A stretch of DNA of 64,000 nucleotides from Eustoma russellianum (taxonomy: Eukaryota > Streptophyta > Magnoliopsida > Gentianales > Gentianaceae). The translations under genes and the position numbers were made by a program. Of this stretch, positions 9,777-21,493 are shown in pieces; position 1 is the stretch's first letter; each line of letters begins with the position of its first letter. The notes under the pieces were generated by a model, which saw nothing but the letters and a program-made list of their open reading frames with translations, had not been told where the DNA came from and did no database searches. The stretch lies in the NCBI GenBank assembly GCA_036186865.1, contig AP025047.1:25000104-25064103 (forward strand). The letters run 5' to 3'.

Positions 9777-10460
9777 TTATGCATCTAAATGAATCTCATA
9801 AGTAATGAGATTCCCGTATAACTCATCCAAGGTGATGGTCTCCAAATCCTTGGACTCCTCAATGGCCGTCACCTTTGCGTTCCATTCTCTTCCTAAACTA
9901 TTTAGGAAGCAATGATTTAGATCCTCTTGTTCGATTTTCTTGCCAACCGCTTTGAGAAGGTTGACAAGCTTGGTGAATCTTTGAATGGACTCTTCGATCT
10001 TTTCACCTTTGGGGACAGTGAAGTTGTAGAACTGTTTGATTAGTTGTCTCCTCTTGGCCTTTCTTACTTGAGATGTTCCTTCGTGGATCATCTCAAGCTT
10101 TGTCCAAGCCTCATGAGCGGATTGGACTCCTTGAATCTGAGCTCTCTCATTTGAAGAGAGAGAGCTGTTTAAAATAGCAAGAGCCTTTCTATTTATGGCC
10201 AACTGGAACTCCTCTTCAGGAGTAGGATCATCAATGTCAATGGGAATCATAGAGCCTCTTGAAACTTCAACCCAGATTCTGTGCCCACAAGAACGTAGAT
10301 ATGTTTCCATGTTTGACTTCCATAGTGGGTAGTTTAGAGGATCAAACATAGGGACTTTGACATGAACATTTGAAATGGAAGGGAATAGTGTTTCTTGCCT
10401 CCTTCTTCTTGAGGCATCACCACTAGGGGAACTCACATCATCAAAAACAAAGGGATCCAT
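9777..10460 (-). pseudogene. Copia Gag N-terminal (capsid) region
   Basis: 227 residues starting MDPFVFDDVSSPSGD, with the copia-type gag polypeptide (UBN2) layout: YPLWKSNMETYLRS, then AHEAWTKLEMIHEG, and EESIQRFTKLVNLLKAVG. This forms the capsid shell around element RNA. The ATG at 10460 is the first in the leader after the primer-binding site. The frame ends at 9777, before the knuckle region, so Gag is truncated. Confidence 0.85.
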
Positions 10461-10507
10461 ACTCTAATGATCAAATCTTGTATTTGAACTCAAATAAACA
10501 AGATGTG

Positions 10508-10519
10508 GCTCTGATACCA
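10508..10519 (-). other. Primer-binding site, initiator tRNA-Met
   Basis: On the minus strand TGGTATCAGAGC lies two bases inside the 5' LTR. It is complementary to the 3' end of plant initiator tRNA-Met, the usual copia minus-strand primer. Confidence 0.9.
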
Positions 10520-10521
10520 AT

Positions 10522-12018
10522 TGTTAGGTCCCTTAGAACACACTAGAAGGGGGGGTTGAATAGTGTGTTCACCAAGTATTTATATTTTATGGATATTTTT
10601 CGTTTTGAGGTGCAACTAATACTTGGGTGTGTTCTTTAGAAAGAATAAAAGCTTGCAAGAAAGTAAAGAACACAAGTATGTATAGAGGTTCAAGTCAAAT
10701 GACTCTACTCCTCTACCTTCTTGATTTTTCACAAGAAGGATTTTGAAAGGAGATTGTTATTTCTTTGGGGGGAAAAATCAATCAAAGAACAAAATCCAAA
10801 CACTGAAAAACTAGGCACTTTGCCTAGACCACAACCGTGAGATATAACCCTTTGAAGTCTAGCCTCCAAAGATCTTCTTTGCCATCAAAGAAATCTTATA
10901 GGGAGAATAGTGCACCACACACTATCAACTAACCCTTCAAAGTCTAGAAATCTCAAACAAGAAGCACCCTTGCTCCTTGACCAACAATCTACCCAATCTC
11001 TCACAATAGAATCTCACCAAGAAGAAGACTCTTCTTCCTCTTACAATAGTCACTCTCAACAATAAAGTAAAATGTACAATGTTTACAAGTATTTTGAGAG
11101 CTTGAGCTTGAGAGAAAGTTTGAGAGCTTGCAATGTAGAAAGTTGGAGAAGAATGGAGGAAACCCTTCCTTTATCAACCTCCAAATTTCTTCCCGTTTGA
11201 AAGCCTCTGCACAGCCAATAATGGGCTTTGGAAGCTTGTGATGGTACCTTATCATCCTTAGAGATCTTCTCTTGGCATGTAGCAAAACTCTTTGGAGAAA
11301 ATCCAAAACCATGGCCAAGAATGGAAAACTGGCAACTACAGGTATGAGGAAAAAACCTGTGAAAATAGCACTAAAAGAAGAGGGTGCAAAGAGTCAATTG
11401 GTTTAGAAAGTGAAGCAAAAAAAGACCTTTGTAACGTTGGTCACATGAAGCGCCTAATGTGTCTAATGAATAGGCGTTCGAAGTGACATTGAGCGCTTAA
11501 TGTGAAAAAGAACAGTCGTTCGAAGTCACATTAAGCGCCTTATGTTGGCATCTGAAGGCGTTCAAAGTCACATGAAGCGCCTAATGTAACACTTCATGCT
11601 TGTTCGAACTGACACTGACATTTTCTCAGAAAAAGTACTTGGGAGTACGTGTCCATTCAGAGAAAAGTACTTTTGACTTGGTGAAACATTTGAAGCGCCT
11701 AATGTAGGCGTTCGAAGTGTTCGCACTTTTCATCAGGACACATGAAGCGCCTAATGTAGGCGTTCGAAGTGTCCTGACTTTCATACACTTCACATGAAGC
11801 GCCTAATGTAGGCGTTCGAAGTGTACGCAGATCCAGACACTTCACATGAGACGCCTAATGTAGGCGTTCGAAGTGTACTGGACCTCACCAAGGTACATTA
11901 AGCGCCTGAAGTGAGTGTTCGAAGTATACTGACATCAAACACACAGCATGAAGCGCCTAATCTGACTATCCAAGTGCCAACCATGTGCAAATCATCAAAA
12001 CACAAACATAGTCTAACA
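10522..12018 (-). repeat. 5' LTR of Sirevirus-like element
   Basis: 1,497-bp LTR, TGTTAGG...TCTAACA, next to the primer-binding site at 10508-10519 and the AATCC duplication at 12019-12023. In element orientation it is the promoter LTR. It carries the same GCGCCTAATG/TTCGAAGTG hairpin units as the partner, with one additional unit (about 11720-11785). Confidence 0.92.
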
Positions 12019-12200
12019 AATCCATCGACGATTCCTACTATCCACACCCGGATTTAGATGAGTATACCGGAAAGGTGATAAATGAAAACCTTACTAAGTT
12101 AATGGTTAGATTGATACATCAAGTTAAGAATCTAATCGGAGAAAATCCGCACGTTATAAGCCCAGTTGTTAATGATGAACGCGTCTTTAATCATCCTTGA
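12019..12200 (+). pseudogene. Candidate host exon, 3' part (after copia insertion)
   Basis: Begins with the second AATCC duplication (12019-12023). From 12024 the frame runs 59 codons to a TGA at 12198-12200 and is in phase with the open frame at 1580-1643 once the insertion is removed. The peptide is hydrophilic with mixed composition and no repeats. No family was recognised. Confidence 0.4.
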
Positions 12201-12816
12201 AGGATCCTAACAAACAAAGAATCTATAGAAAAAGATAAAGATTGGTTAGTTCTTTAATATCTTTTACTATTTCTACCTTGGAGATGTTGAAGCCATGATA
12301 GAGATGTAAATCGAGTGAATTTGCATGTGTTTTCTTGATGAATTAGTGATATGGTGTATGATTATTGAGGTTTTCATGGTGTAATTATGTGGGTTTTAGG
12401 AGATTGATGCATGTGGTTTATTGGATGATTAAATTCCATGTTTGTAGGATCCTAGATGAGTTGTATGATGTGAAAAAGGTTTTAAATTTGTGTCTTATGT
12501 AGAAAATAAAAGTTCGAGACGAAAGACAGGTTAACCGTTTGACTTAGATCATTTCATCATTTGACCCACCATTTGAAACTCATCATTCCACTTACCACAT
12601 TATCTATCCACTAGTTGCAAGTCACCGTTTGACTGTGAAGCCAACTAATCAACCCGTAGGTCGATCAATCGATTTGACTATTATGTCAGCTAGTTTTATA
12701 TTTACTATAATATGAGCTACAAAGATTGGATTAAGATGATTCAAACTTATTTGGAAACCCCTTTCCAAGTTCTGCAGCCCTAAAATACCAAGTAAGATTT
12801 AGAGTTACGCTTATAT
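12201..12816. other. Intergenic sequence, no gene seen
   Basis: Moderately AT-rich DNA following the candidate exon. It could be 3' UTR and intergenic DNA of the interrupted gene. No supported ORF, repeat or RNA gene was seen. Confidence 0.4.
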
Positions 12817-12832
12817 TGTTTGGTGAAATTAA

Positions 12833-12963
12833 GCTTATATGTGTTTGGGGCCTCATTGGAAGCAAACTCTCTATCCCTAGGAATTGAGGTATTGCTTCCC
12901 TGCCTCTCACTCTCTCCAGCCCCTAGCGATAACTTTTGCTGTCGTCGGAATATACTGGGTATG

Positions 12964-13025
<62 letters not shown>

Positions 13026-13026
13026 A
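12833..13026 (+). mobile_element. SINE with TTG tail and 16-bp target duplication
   Basis: The 194-bp insert is flanked by the direct repeat TGTTTGGTGAAATTAA at 12817-12832 and 13027-13042. Its 3' part has the ATACTGGGTATGATTG sequence followed by about 20 TTG triplets (12965-13025). A long target duplication plus a TTG tail is the signature of a TS-type SINE moved by LINE machinery. No pol III A/B boxes are visible, so the copy is 5' truncated. Confidence 0.75.
12965..13025 (+). repeat. (TTG)n microsatellite, SINE tail
   Basis: About 20 perfect TTG triplets at the 3' end of the SINE, expanded compared with other copies in the window. Confidence 0.95.
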
Positions 13027-13042
13027 TGTTTGGTGAAATTAA

Positions 13043-13950
13043 TTTGTTGATACTATAGTAAGTAATGCTTATGATTGTGTTACATTAATTGTCTTCTTAG
13101 TTAAGTGTTAGAAATATGTTAAAATGAGTATTTTAAGCTTCTAAATGATTATGTATTATGCTATATGCATGTATTATTTGAGGAGGTACATGAAAATGAA
13201 TGAATAAAAGTGTAGGCAACGTCTTCCTCTGTTCTTGACTTGATTGTTATTAGTTGATGAGTTGCCTATGAGGCCAATGAAAGAATGTGTAGACCAATAA
13301 ATGAAGGTTATTTGACGAGAATGGATGGTGTCATGCAACGATATGGCCTCTGACACAAGACATGTCATGCAACAGTATGACTTCTGATATGCAGAAATAT
13401 TAAATGATAGTTTTAATGTCACGGTATAGGCTCTGACGTAATAAATGTCCTGTAATGACGTGCATCCGACATGTATGAAAGCTAAACAAAACGAATGCCA
13501 TACAATGGTATGATCTCTCTCATGTCAAAAAGATAAATAGAACATGTCATGCAGCGGTAGAGCCTCTGACATATAAGCAAATCATAAGTTATGTAAAGAA
13601 AGATAATGTATTTTGTAGAAAGGTGTGCTCAACTTAAGCTATTGGAACGATAAATCATGCATTTCATAACGTAATATTGTGATAGAATAAAAAGATACTT
13701 TAAATCCTAATGAACTGTTATGCGAATGAGTGCACGAATATATATGTAAGTAAGAAAGAACAAATTAAGGGTGCAAGGAATGGTTGTATGGTACGAATGA
13801 GTGAAATGGAATGAAATTTTTATGTTATATGCATTAGGCATATGTAAAATATATCTTACGAAACTGAAATAAATTAATGTTATGTGTATATTTAAAGAAC
13901 AGTAAAGGGGTGGTAGAAACATCAAAAGTTGTTAAATGATTTCTATCTTT
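13043..13950. other. AT-rich sequence with degenerate repeats
   Basis: Segments of the form GTCATGCAACGGTATGACCTCTGACA recur at roughly 50-60 bp spacing between about 13330 and 13575, suggesting an old tandem repeat. No coding region or known element is evident. Confidence 0.4.
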
Positions 13951-14582
13951 TACTGAGCATGTAGGAGCTCATCTTTCTTTACTCCAGATAGTCCGCTTCT
14001 CCCCCTCCTCTGACGTGAACTAAAGGTCGTAAGCACTGTTAACCGAAAACAACCCCGAGCTACTGGCCTTCCAACGGAACTCTCGCTCCTCCACTCCCCC
14101 GGATCATGTATATAGCTTGAGGGTTCAAGCCCCTTTCGCAGGAGGTGAGTAGCACTCTTAATGCTCTGCCAAGTCTTAGAAGCTTTGTTCCCCCTAGAAT
14201 CACTCAGAGGGGACTCATATTTGGCCCACAGCAACTGGACCCAGAGGTGGTCTTTAGCAGTCAGAAGTTGCCACCCCAGCTTCGCAAAAAACGCCTTGTT
14301 CAAAGGAAGAAGGCGTTTAAAACCCAACCCACCTCTGTCTTTAGGCTTGCAAATACCATCCCATGATAAGTAATGCAAATGCTTACCCCCCTCGAAACCA
14401 TCCCAGAAGGAAGTTCTCATAATCTTTTCCAGTTCATCAATCGTTGTCTTAGGCAGATCAACAGTCTGCATTGCGTAGGCAGGGATCGCATTTAGGACCG
14501 ATTGTGTCAAAATGCCTCTCGCCGCTTGTGATAGCCCCCTAGCCTTCCAAGCACTCAATTTAGATTTAACTTTATCAACCAC
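13950..14582 (-). pseudogene. LINE ORF2 C-terminal part (RVT zinc-finger region)
   Basis: Continues RT after one stop codon near 14590. It shows KLSAWKARGLSQAARGIL and GGLGFKRLLPLNKAFFAKLG, typical of plant L1 ORF2 downstream of RT. After about residue 165 the frame changes: GLFSVNSAYDL, the start of the zinc-binding RVT domain, is readable in another frame near 14045, indicating a small deletion. The domain is then cut off. Confidence 0.75.
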
Positions 14583-14594
14583 AAATTTAAAAGT

Positions 14595-15494
14595 TTACGT
14601 AGTAACCCGTTGGTGTAACGCTGGCATACCCAGATAAACACCCAAATCCGTTGTGAGCGGGATGCGCATTCTTTCACTCATGAGGACAGCTTCCCTTCTT
14701 GGAGTGTTTGGTGAAACAAAAATTTGAGATTTCTGCTTACTAATTGTTTGACAAGAAATATTACAGAAATCTGAGAGGGCCTTCTCCAACACCACAGCCT
14801 GTTGCTCAGACGTCTCACAAAACAGGAGCAAATCATCAGCGAAGAAAATATGAGACACGGCCGGTCCACCACGCGAGGCCTTGACTGGCCTCCAATGTTT
14901 CATCTCCAATGCCCTGCCAATATTCTGGCTAAGAACATCCATGTAAAGTAGGAATAGATAAGGGGCCAAGGGATCCCCCTGCCGAATGCCCCGAGTGGGA
15001 GTGAAAGCCTCTAACCTCTGCCCATTCCATAGCAGAGATAGTCTAGCCGTAGATACACAAAACATAATCAATTCAGTCAATTCCAAACTAAAACCCGAGG
15101 CTTGGAGTACTCTCTGAAGAAACGGCCAACTAACTTTATCATAGTCCTTTTCTAAATCAATCTTCACCATCATATATCCCTTGCGTCCCTTCTTGTTCCT
15201 CATAGTGTGCAAAATTTCCTGCGCCACAATAATATTTTCCGCAGCCTGTCTCCCCAGTGTGAAGGCGCCTTGGGAAGGAGAGACCATCTTCTGGATTAAG
15301 TTTTTAAGCCTATTGGCCACCACCTTAGTAATAAGTTTGGTCACAATATTAGCCAGGGCGATAGGTCTGAATTGAGTGATACTTTCAGGATTCTTAACTT
15401 TTGGAATTAACGTTATTAGGGTCTCATTCATCTCCGTCAGGAAACTTCTGCGCCTAAAGGCTTCCTGAACGAAACTCACCACCGCAGGACCCAC
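14595..15494 (-). pseudogene. LINE ORF2 reverse transcriptase
   Basis: 299 residues covering the RT core: ITQFRPIALANIVTKLITK, GRQAAENIIVAQEILH, the ARLSLLWNGQ / GIRQGDPLAPYLFLLYMDVL block and the catalytic FADDLLLF. RT primes on nicked target DNA. An in-frame TAG at about 15507 separates it from the upstream part (a likely CAG-to-TAG change). Confidence 0.9.
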
Positions 15495-15509
15495 AAGACT
15501 CCAACATCG

Positions 15510-16894
15510 CTAGAAGAAGGAAGGGGGAAAGCCATCCGGCCCTGGCGATTTAAGAGGCCCCGTCTGAAAGAGTGCATCTTCAACTTCTTTGGCCGCGCAA
15601 GGATGGTTTAGGTACCGATGGTCAGACTTAGACAGCTGAGGAAAAATGATGGGATAGTCGCCAAAAGTGCTAGCAGGACCATAAGCATAAAGCCTTTTGA
15701 AGTAGGAATTCACCATGTCCTGCAACTCATTCGGATCGCTAATCCACTGATCCCTATCCCCTTTTAGTCTTAAAATTTTCTTCCCCTTAGCACGAATCTT
15801 AACAAGACTATGAAAGAAATTTGTGTTCCGCTCACCTTGTGTCGCCCAACGGATCTTCGCACGCTGCTGCCAATAAATTTCTTCATGCTTGAGGAGATCT
15901 TTATACTCCTCAACAAGCACTGCCTCAAGCTTAGACAGAAAGCAGGAAGGCCTGCAAGAGAGCTCCTTCTGGATACCAAAAATACGTGCTACACACCGTC
16001 TTTTCTTTTGAAAAATATTTCCATAGACATCTTTACTCCATGCCAGCAGCTTCCCCCTGAAATCCTCCAGAGTGCCCAGCAGGTCATACGGCCGCTCCTC
16101 CCAAGACCTCCTCATAAACTCCTCAAAACCTTTGTGTTCCAACCAATCATTCTGGAACCGAAATCCCCCGCCTAATGATCTTATACTCACTGTGCCTTCC
16201 AACATTAACAGTAGAGGTGAATGATCCGAGTGAAGCATTGGCAAATGATGGAGCTCTGCCTTCGGGAATCTGTCATACCATTTATCGTTTCCCCAGCACT
16301 GATCAAGCCTCTATTTAATTTCAAAACGTCCCGGTTGCTTGTTGGACCATGTAAATCTAGGCCCCGAGAGCTGCATATCTCTGAGGCAACACATCCCAAC
16401 CATTCGACTCATTCTCTCCACGGTATAGCCACGTAGAACTTTCCCTCCCAGCTTATCCTCTTGACAAATAACTTGATTAAAATCACCCAACAAACACCAA
16501 GGCCCCCAAATGCACCGTCCCATTTGTTCGACGTACTGATAGAAAGTATCACGAATAGCAGTCACCAGGGAGGTGTACACAAGGGAAAGCACCAAATCTG
16601 GCCTGCCCTCCATGGTCATAACAATATTGATCATTTGAGCAGTATAGCTAGCGACTCGAATATTCACCAAATTAATGTCCCCAAAACACCAGAGGCGTCC
16701 CGAAAAGCCCCTGGCCTCGACAGCAACAAAATTTGTAAAATAAAAATTTTGCAGAATCCATGAAGCACGGTAACTTTGCACCCGCGTTTCGCACAAGAAC
16801 AACAATGCAGGTCTGTGGAGCTAGACGAGTTCTTTCAACTCACTTCTAAAGCTCGGGGACGACGTCCCCTACAATTCCAAGCTAGTATATTCAT
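15510..16894 (-). pseudogene. LINE ORF2 endonuclease and linker
   Basis: ORF2 begins with an ATG at 16894 and the endonuclease motif MNILAWNCRG, followed by GPRFTWSN and HSDHSPLLL, conserved in apurinic endonucleases of L1 elements. The frame is broken near 16860-16805 and by a stop near 16310. The rest leads into the RT fingers (KSPGPDGFPPSFF). Confidence 0.82.
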
Positions 16895-16904
16895 CGGCAC
16901 AGGC

Positions 16905-18658
16905 TTAGGTCGAATTTGTGGCCTCCATATCAGCCACCCCTACCATTTGAATCAAATCAGAAGACAATTGTCTTGACAAGTTAGTATCCCCTACACAATC
17001 CGGTCTGACATTGGCCGAAACCCCAACATCCTCGCTAGGAACAGCCTTGTCAGGAGGATGATGTTTAACATGCTCTGTGAGAGACATATGTACCTCAGTA
17101 TTACTAGTAGTTGGAAGTGCTGGCCAATCTTCCATGAATAACGAGTCATTCCCGCAAGACATACCAACCTGCCCCATGTCATTCATGATATCCCGAAGGG
17201 ATCGCATAGAAGCAGCACCCCCTCTAGTGCTCCTGGTCATACCTCTCCCCCGTGAATAAGTGCCTCTGCTGCCACCACGGGCTCCAGCCGAAGGACTAGA
17301 ATGGGCCGTAAAAACATTCATCTCTTTTGGTTCTGTATGGATGTTCAACCGGACTTTTGGTGACTCCTTCACGTGGACTCCTTTTTTCTTTCTCGTATCA
17401 TTCCTACTGAAGTCCTCCTTGGCCATCGTAGTGAACACCGCCGTTGGGCCTTTATTAGAGATATTTTCGAGGCCCATCGCTGGCCTAGCATCCGCAGCCT
17501 CCCTGCCAACCTCCTCCTCGCAGACTCCCAACATACTAAATCTTGATCCACCCATACTAATACCAGAAGTGTCTCCAATAGCGCCATCTCTATTCACAGC
17601 GACCTGCTTGTTCTTCACTTTATCCCCTAGAATTTCCCCAGCAGCATCGGCTGTTCTCTTTCACGTGCCATAGGCGGACGCCGCCTTCTATTGGATGAGA
17701 CAATCATCCACGGGCCAAAAGGGTTTGTGTTGTTTGAACTCACTTTTGTCGTCTGCAGCATAACCTGTCTACCTTCACAAGGCTCCTGAGTCCCCTCACA
17801 ATCCTCGCTCGTATGCCCATAGCGACCACAGCTGAAGCAAATGAGGTTTAGGCCTTCATACTCCACATTGTAAATCTTCCCGTTCAGTTTAACCCGTGAA
17901 ATAAGAGGCCGAGATAGGTCAACTTCCACACAGACCCGTGCAAACCGTCCCCTCTCAACATTCATGGTTGTATCATCCACCTTCACCGCCTTGCCCAAAA
18001 GGCTACCTAGCCTCATCAGTACACTTTCCTCAAAGAATTCCAGAGGTAGTTTAGGAATTCTAATCCACGCAAGTGTGGAAGAGATAGTCTCAACAGTCGG
18101 AGAAAAAAAGGGCTTCCATTTTCTGATAGTAATGTAAAAGCCCTGGATCATCCAGGGACCATTATGTAAGGCATGTAGATAATGAGCCTGCGAATAGAAT
18201 CTAACCACATAAAACCCCTCTGCTAAATCAATCAGATCGAGCCCCTCCCCCATGGTCCAATGATCAGAAAGGCGTCTCTCTACAATTTTGTAGGAAAAGG
18301 ATTTCCCGAGAATTTTCACAATCAATGCTCTTCTCCAAGGTTTCCAGAGGTTTTTACACTCATCAATCGGAACTTCCATAGAAATTCTACCTACCTCAGT
18401 GGAGTCGTCTTCCATAAGCACGGCATCATCATAGTCGGCGAAGTGTTCTTCCAGAGAGTCGTCATCTTCGTCCTCTCCAACGTAAATCTCATTTTTCCCC
18501 TGTCGAGGCTTCAACAAATTCGTCCATCCCGCATTGAAACCACTGATACGCGAAACCGGAGACACTGGGTCATTTGGGACGGGTCTCTTCGATTTTTTCA
18601 CGCTCCGGTGTAAGAGGTCGATTTTCTCAGTGGAAGGCAGCATAGCCTGGTCCTCCAT
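16905..18658 (-). pseudogene. LINE ORF1, DUF4283 and CCHC protein
   Basis: Residues about 85-245 match the plant DUF4283 layout (WRRALIVKILGKSFSYKIVE, then LIDLAEGFYVVRF, then WIRIPKLPLEFF) and are followed by the knuckle CFSCGRYGHTSEDC. The family binds RNA and is the usual ORF1 of plant L1s. One stop near 17624 divides the ORF; the second half is Ser/Gly/Arg-rich and ends 10 bp before the ORF2 ATG. Start at 18658 chosen as the first ATG in frame. Confidence 0.85.
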
Positions 18659-18740
18659 CGCCGGCCGGAGGTGGCCAGACGGGCAGGTAGAAAGGTCTAG
18701 GGTTTTGCCTTTGCTTTTAACCTTTGATGGTGATACCGTG

Positions 18741-19920
18741 GTAATTCACATATTTTCCTTTGATGATTTAGATGAAGCCTCCCAGTATTGAGATATTCTG
18801 AAAGCTTATGTTTGTGTTCTTATTAGACGCATGGAGATTTTATTTATGTTTTAAAGATCTTATGCGATAAGATGGTGAAATTTGAGATATTGTCATGTTA
18901 TGTAAGTTTGTAATTTATACATCTTCTGTTGATTATTTACATGTCTTACAAAGTTGAAGTTTCTTGGCATTTGAACCATTGGACATTGACGGTCTTACTC
19001 ATGATATCGTAGTGAAGATATGACATCTATATTTGATATTCACACTCCACAGAGTTTTGTTAGTTATTGAATCAATCATAAAACATTAATGTAAATTTTC
19101 AAGTCAATGGTCCAGGATTAGGTAGGATGTAGCTCTAAAACATTAGATAAGATGCAATTTATAATAATCGCAACATCATTTCATGCAATAATTATACTTT
19201 TTCTTTTGGAGAAGCAGAAAATTTATAAGTAGTCATCAATTACAAGAACATATAAGTGGCATAAAAATAAGTAGATTACAAGTATTAGCGTGTAAAAGGA
19301 TAATGCAGATTGAAATTTATACATCAAATCTACTAAGATATTATTTCTTTGCCAAATTGCAATTTTCGTCATAACATCATTAGTTTCCATAATTGTTTCT
19401 TTTAGAAACGGAGACTTTTGTTAAATTAGTTTCCATGTTTCGATAGGAGGACAATAATATTTTCCATTTATAAAACTTTGAGATAGTTTTGAAATCCTCT
19501 TTCAAGTTTTCTTTTTTTTTTTTGTTTCCCATACATCACGATCAAATACCAATACAATACCTATCATATACTTCAGAATGATTTATGTTTGTTCATACAA
19601 TAACTATGTTTCAATCGTACAAAAAATAATTGTCAAAGAAAATATGTCATTTGTTATCATATATCATGCACTATAAACTAAATAATTGCTCGTTACATGA
19701 TATTCACGTATATTTAAAAAGAACATACAGCTATACTTTTTTCTTTTTAAGCAAAACAAACAGTATTAATAGATTAATGAAATTTCTTATATGTGCATAT
19801 AAAAGATTAATGGCAATTCTGGCTCCACCACGTGACCAAATCTATGAAAAATAAAAGTATAATATTTAAACGCATGGGCAAAAGAGTAATTTCAACATGA
19901 ATCGCCTCTATGAATACCGT
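18741..19920. other. AT-rich intergenic region upstream of host gene
   Basis: No supported ORF. A T-rich tract lies near 19510-19525. The right part should hold the promoter of the gene starting at 20194. Confidence 0.5.
19829..19834 (+). promoter_or_regulatory. Possible G-box
   Basis: CACGTG lies about 360 bp upstream of the start codon of the 185-aa gene, just before a TATAATATTTAAA stretch (19858-19870) that could serve as a TATA region. G-boxes bind bZIP and bHLH factors in plant promoters. Position alone suggests this, and a chance match is possible. Confidence 0.3.
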
Positions 19921-19924
19921 TCCT

Positions 19925-20193
19925 AACCCTCACCTTATCTTTCTCTCTCGCCCCTAAAAAAAAAAAATCTCCCTTTCCTTTTTTTTTTCTGTTTCTCTCT
20001 CCTCCATTCCTTAGACAAGAAGCCATTTCCTCCCCATAAATTCCCCCCAAGGTCAATTCTTTTTCTCTTGTTTTCTAATGTAATTTAAACCCTTTTTTGT
20101 TTCAGTTTTGCCTTTCTTGGATCAGAATCTCACTTTTTTCTTTTTCTTTTTTAAGGTTTTGGGATTTATTGAGGTGAAGAATTTGAAGGAAAA
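19925..20193 (+). promoter_or_regulatory. CT-rich 5' leader of host gene
   Basis: The stretch before the ATG is dominated by CT-rich tracts (CTTTCTCTCTCGCCCC, TTTCTGTTTCTCTCTCCTCC), typical of plant core promoters and 5' UTRs. The transcription start cannot be fixed from sequence. Confidence 0.45.
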
Positions 20194-21493
20194 ATGAATA
20201 GGTGGGCATCATGTCAGCATCATCAGCAGCAAAAGGCCTTGGTGGGATTTGGTTGTGTTGGGGAATTGAGGAGAGGTGATAATCGTAATACTAACAGCTT
20301 CTCCATGGCCAATTCCAATGGGGTTGTTTGTCCTAAGCCTCGTAGAATTGTTAACGTTAATGACCCTGTCTCCTTCAGATCTTCAAGATTGCTTCACAAC
20401 AAGTAATTTTTGTTTCTTCCTTTTTCTTCTGTTCATTTTTACTTTCAATCGAGATATTTCGGGATAAAGCTCATGTCTTTGTGTATTTTTTTTATATAGA
20501 AGAAAGGTTTAGCAGTTCTTTCCCCTTTTTTTCCTTAGGAATTTGGGTAATTTGGATAAATTTAAGTGTGCGGATATGGTTGGCTTTTATATTCTTGAGT
20601 TTTTGTTATTGAATTTTTGCTCTTGTGGTGCAGCAATCATCATATGGAGGCCTTGGATTCAAGAGCTGGAACTGAGCTTCTAGATATCATTCTCACAAAG
20701 GTGAAGTTTTTTGTCCTCTGTTGCAGAATAGTCCTCAAAATTTTCTGGTCTGATTGAATTTTTTTTTTTTCATTTATCTCAAACTTTTCACATTTTTGGT
20801 GAACTCTTTTCTCCTTGGTAATAGTAATTATAAGAATCAGTATATATATGACTACTGGAATTCTTAAGGGCATTTTTCACCCTTTTGGAAATAGTGATAT
20901 CTCCATTTTATTAGTTGGAAATATATATTCTTGGCTTGAAATAGTTGTAAACTTGACAGGATTAATTTATCACAGGAAAAAAACTGTTCGGATTTCCTCG
21001 ATAGTGATTATCACCTTGTCTTATTCATTGTATTCTTATGTTTGGCCCATGCCTGTGAAGAAAATACATCAAAGATTCGATTTTAGACTGCTAACCTGTT
21101 TTTGACTTAGATCAATAGAAACCACTTGCATAACGACCTAGATGACCATGTTTTTTTGATGTCTAATCCTTTTTCATGCTAATGTTGATAAATTTGATTT
21201 GTTGTTGACAGGGGGATTATGGAGCTGAGAAATCAAACTTCCAAGTGGATTCCTCCCCTCCATTTTACAATGGCTCTCCTCCGGTCAGGGCTTCAAACCC
21301 CCTTGTTCAAGATGAGCAGTTTCGAAATGGGAAGCCAAGTCCATTATCGCCTTCAATTGAGGTGCCAATGAATTCTTCGCCATTGCCTCGTAAGAGCTTG
21401 AACGGAGGAGGATGTGTTGGAGTGACATACGGGCGTAACCAGCCTCCAGTTAGAGTTGAAGGATTCAACTGTCACGTTTCAGCTGTAGCTTAG
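20194..21493 (+). CDS. Plant-specific serine/proline-rich protein, three exons
   Basis: Exons are 20194-20402, 20634-20700 and 21212-21493, joined by GT-AG introns (donors GTAATTTT and GTGAAGTT; acceptors GGTGCAG and TTGACAG) to give 558 nt, 185 residues and a TAG stop. The protein starts MNRWASCQ, has a CPKPRR basic patch, a conserved GTELLDIILTK block encoded by the short exon 2, an SPPFYNGSPPVRASNPLVQD segment and an RVEGFNC block near the end. It has no signal peptide or membrane segment. The block order resembles small plant proteins in the group of Arabidopsis salt-induced serine-rich protein, recalled from memory only. It is the only intact host gene seen. Molecular function is unknown. 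Confidence 0.85.

Larger units (their letters stand above)
1644..12018 (-). mobile_element. Complete Sirevirus-like Ty1/copia LTR retrotransposon
   Basis: The element is 10.4 kb, bounded by TG...CA LTRs of 1,431 and 1,497 bp and the 5-bp duplication AATCC. On the minus strand it shows, in order, a primer-binding site matching initiator tRNA-Met, gag with two CCHC knuckles, protease, integrase, RT, RNase H, an extra ORF and a polypurine tract. Integrase before RT defines Ty1/copia. Long LTRs, several AG-rich tracts before the 3' LTR (3075-3088, 3121-3130, 3139-3147), a long gag and an extra 3' ORF fit the Sirevirus lineage. The LTRs are very similar apart from a 66-bp indel, so insertion is recent. 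The coding region is broken by stops and frameshifts. Confidence 0.9.
13960..18740 (-). mobile_element. L1-like LINE retrotransposon, 3' truncated
   Basis: Two-ORF non-LTR element on the minus strand: ORF1 with DUF4283 and a CCHC knuckle (18658-16905), then ORF2 with AP endonuclease, reverse transcriptase and the start of the RVT zinc-finger domain (16894-13960). The order and motifs match plant L1 elements. ORF2 stops early in the C-terminal domain; no poly(A) tail or target duplication was found, so the 3' end is lost. Several single stops break ORF2. Confidence 0.88.
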
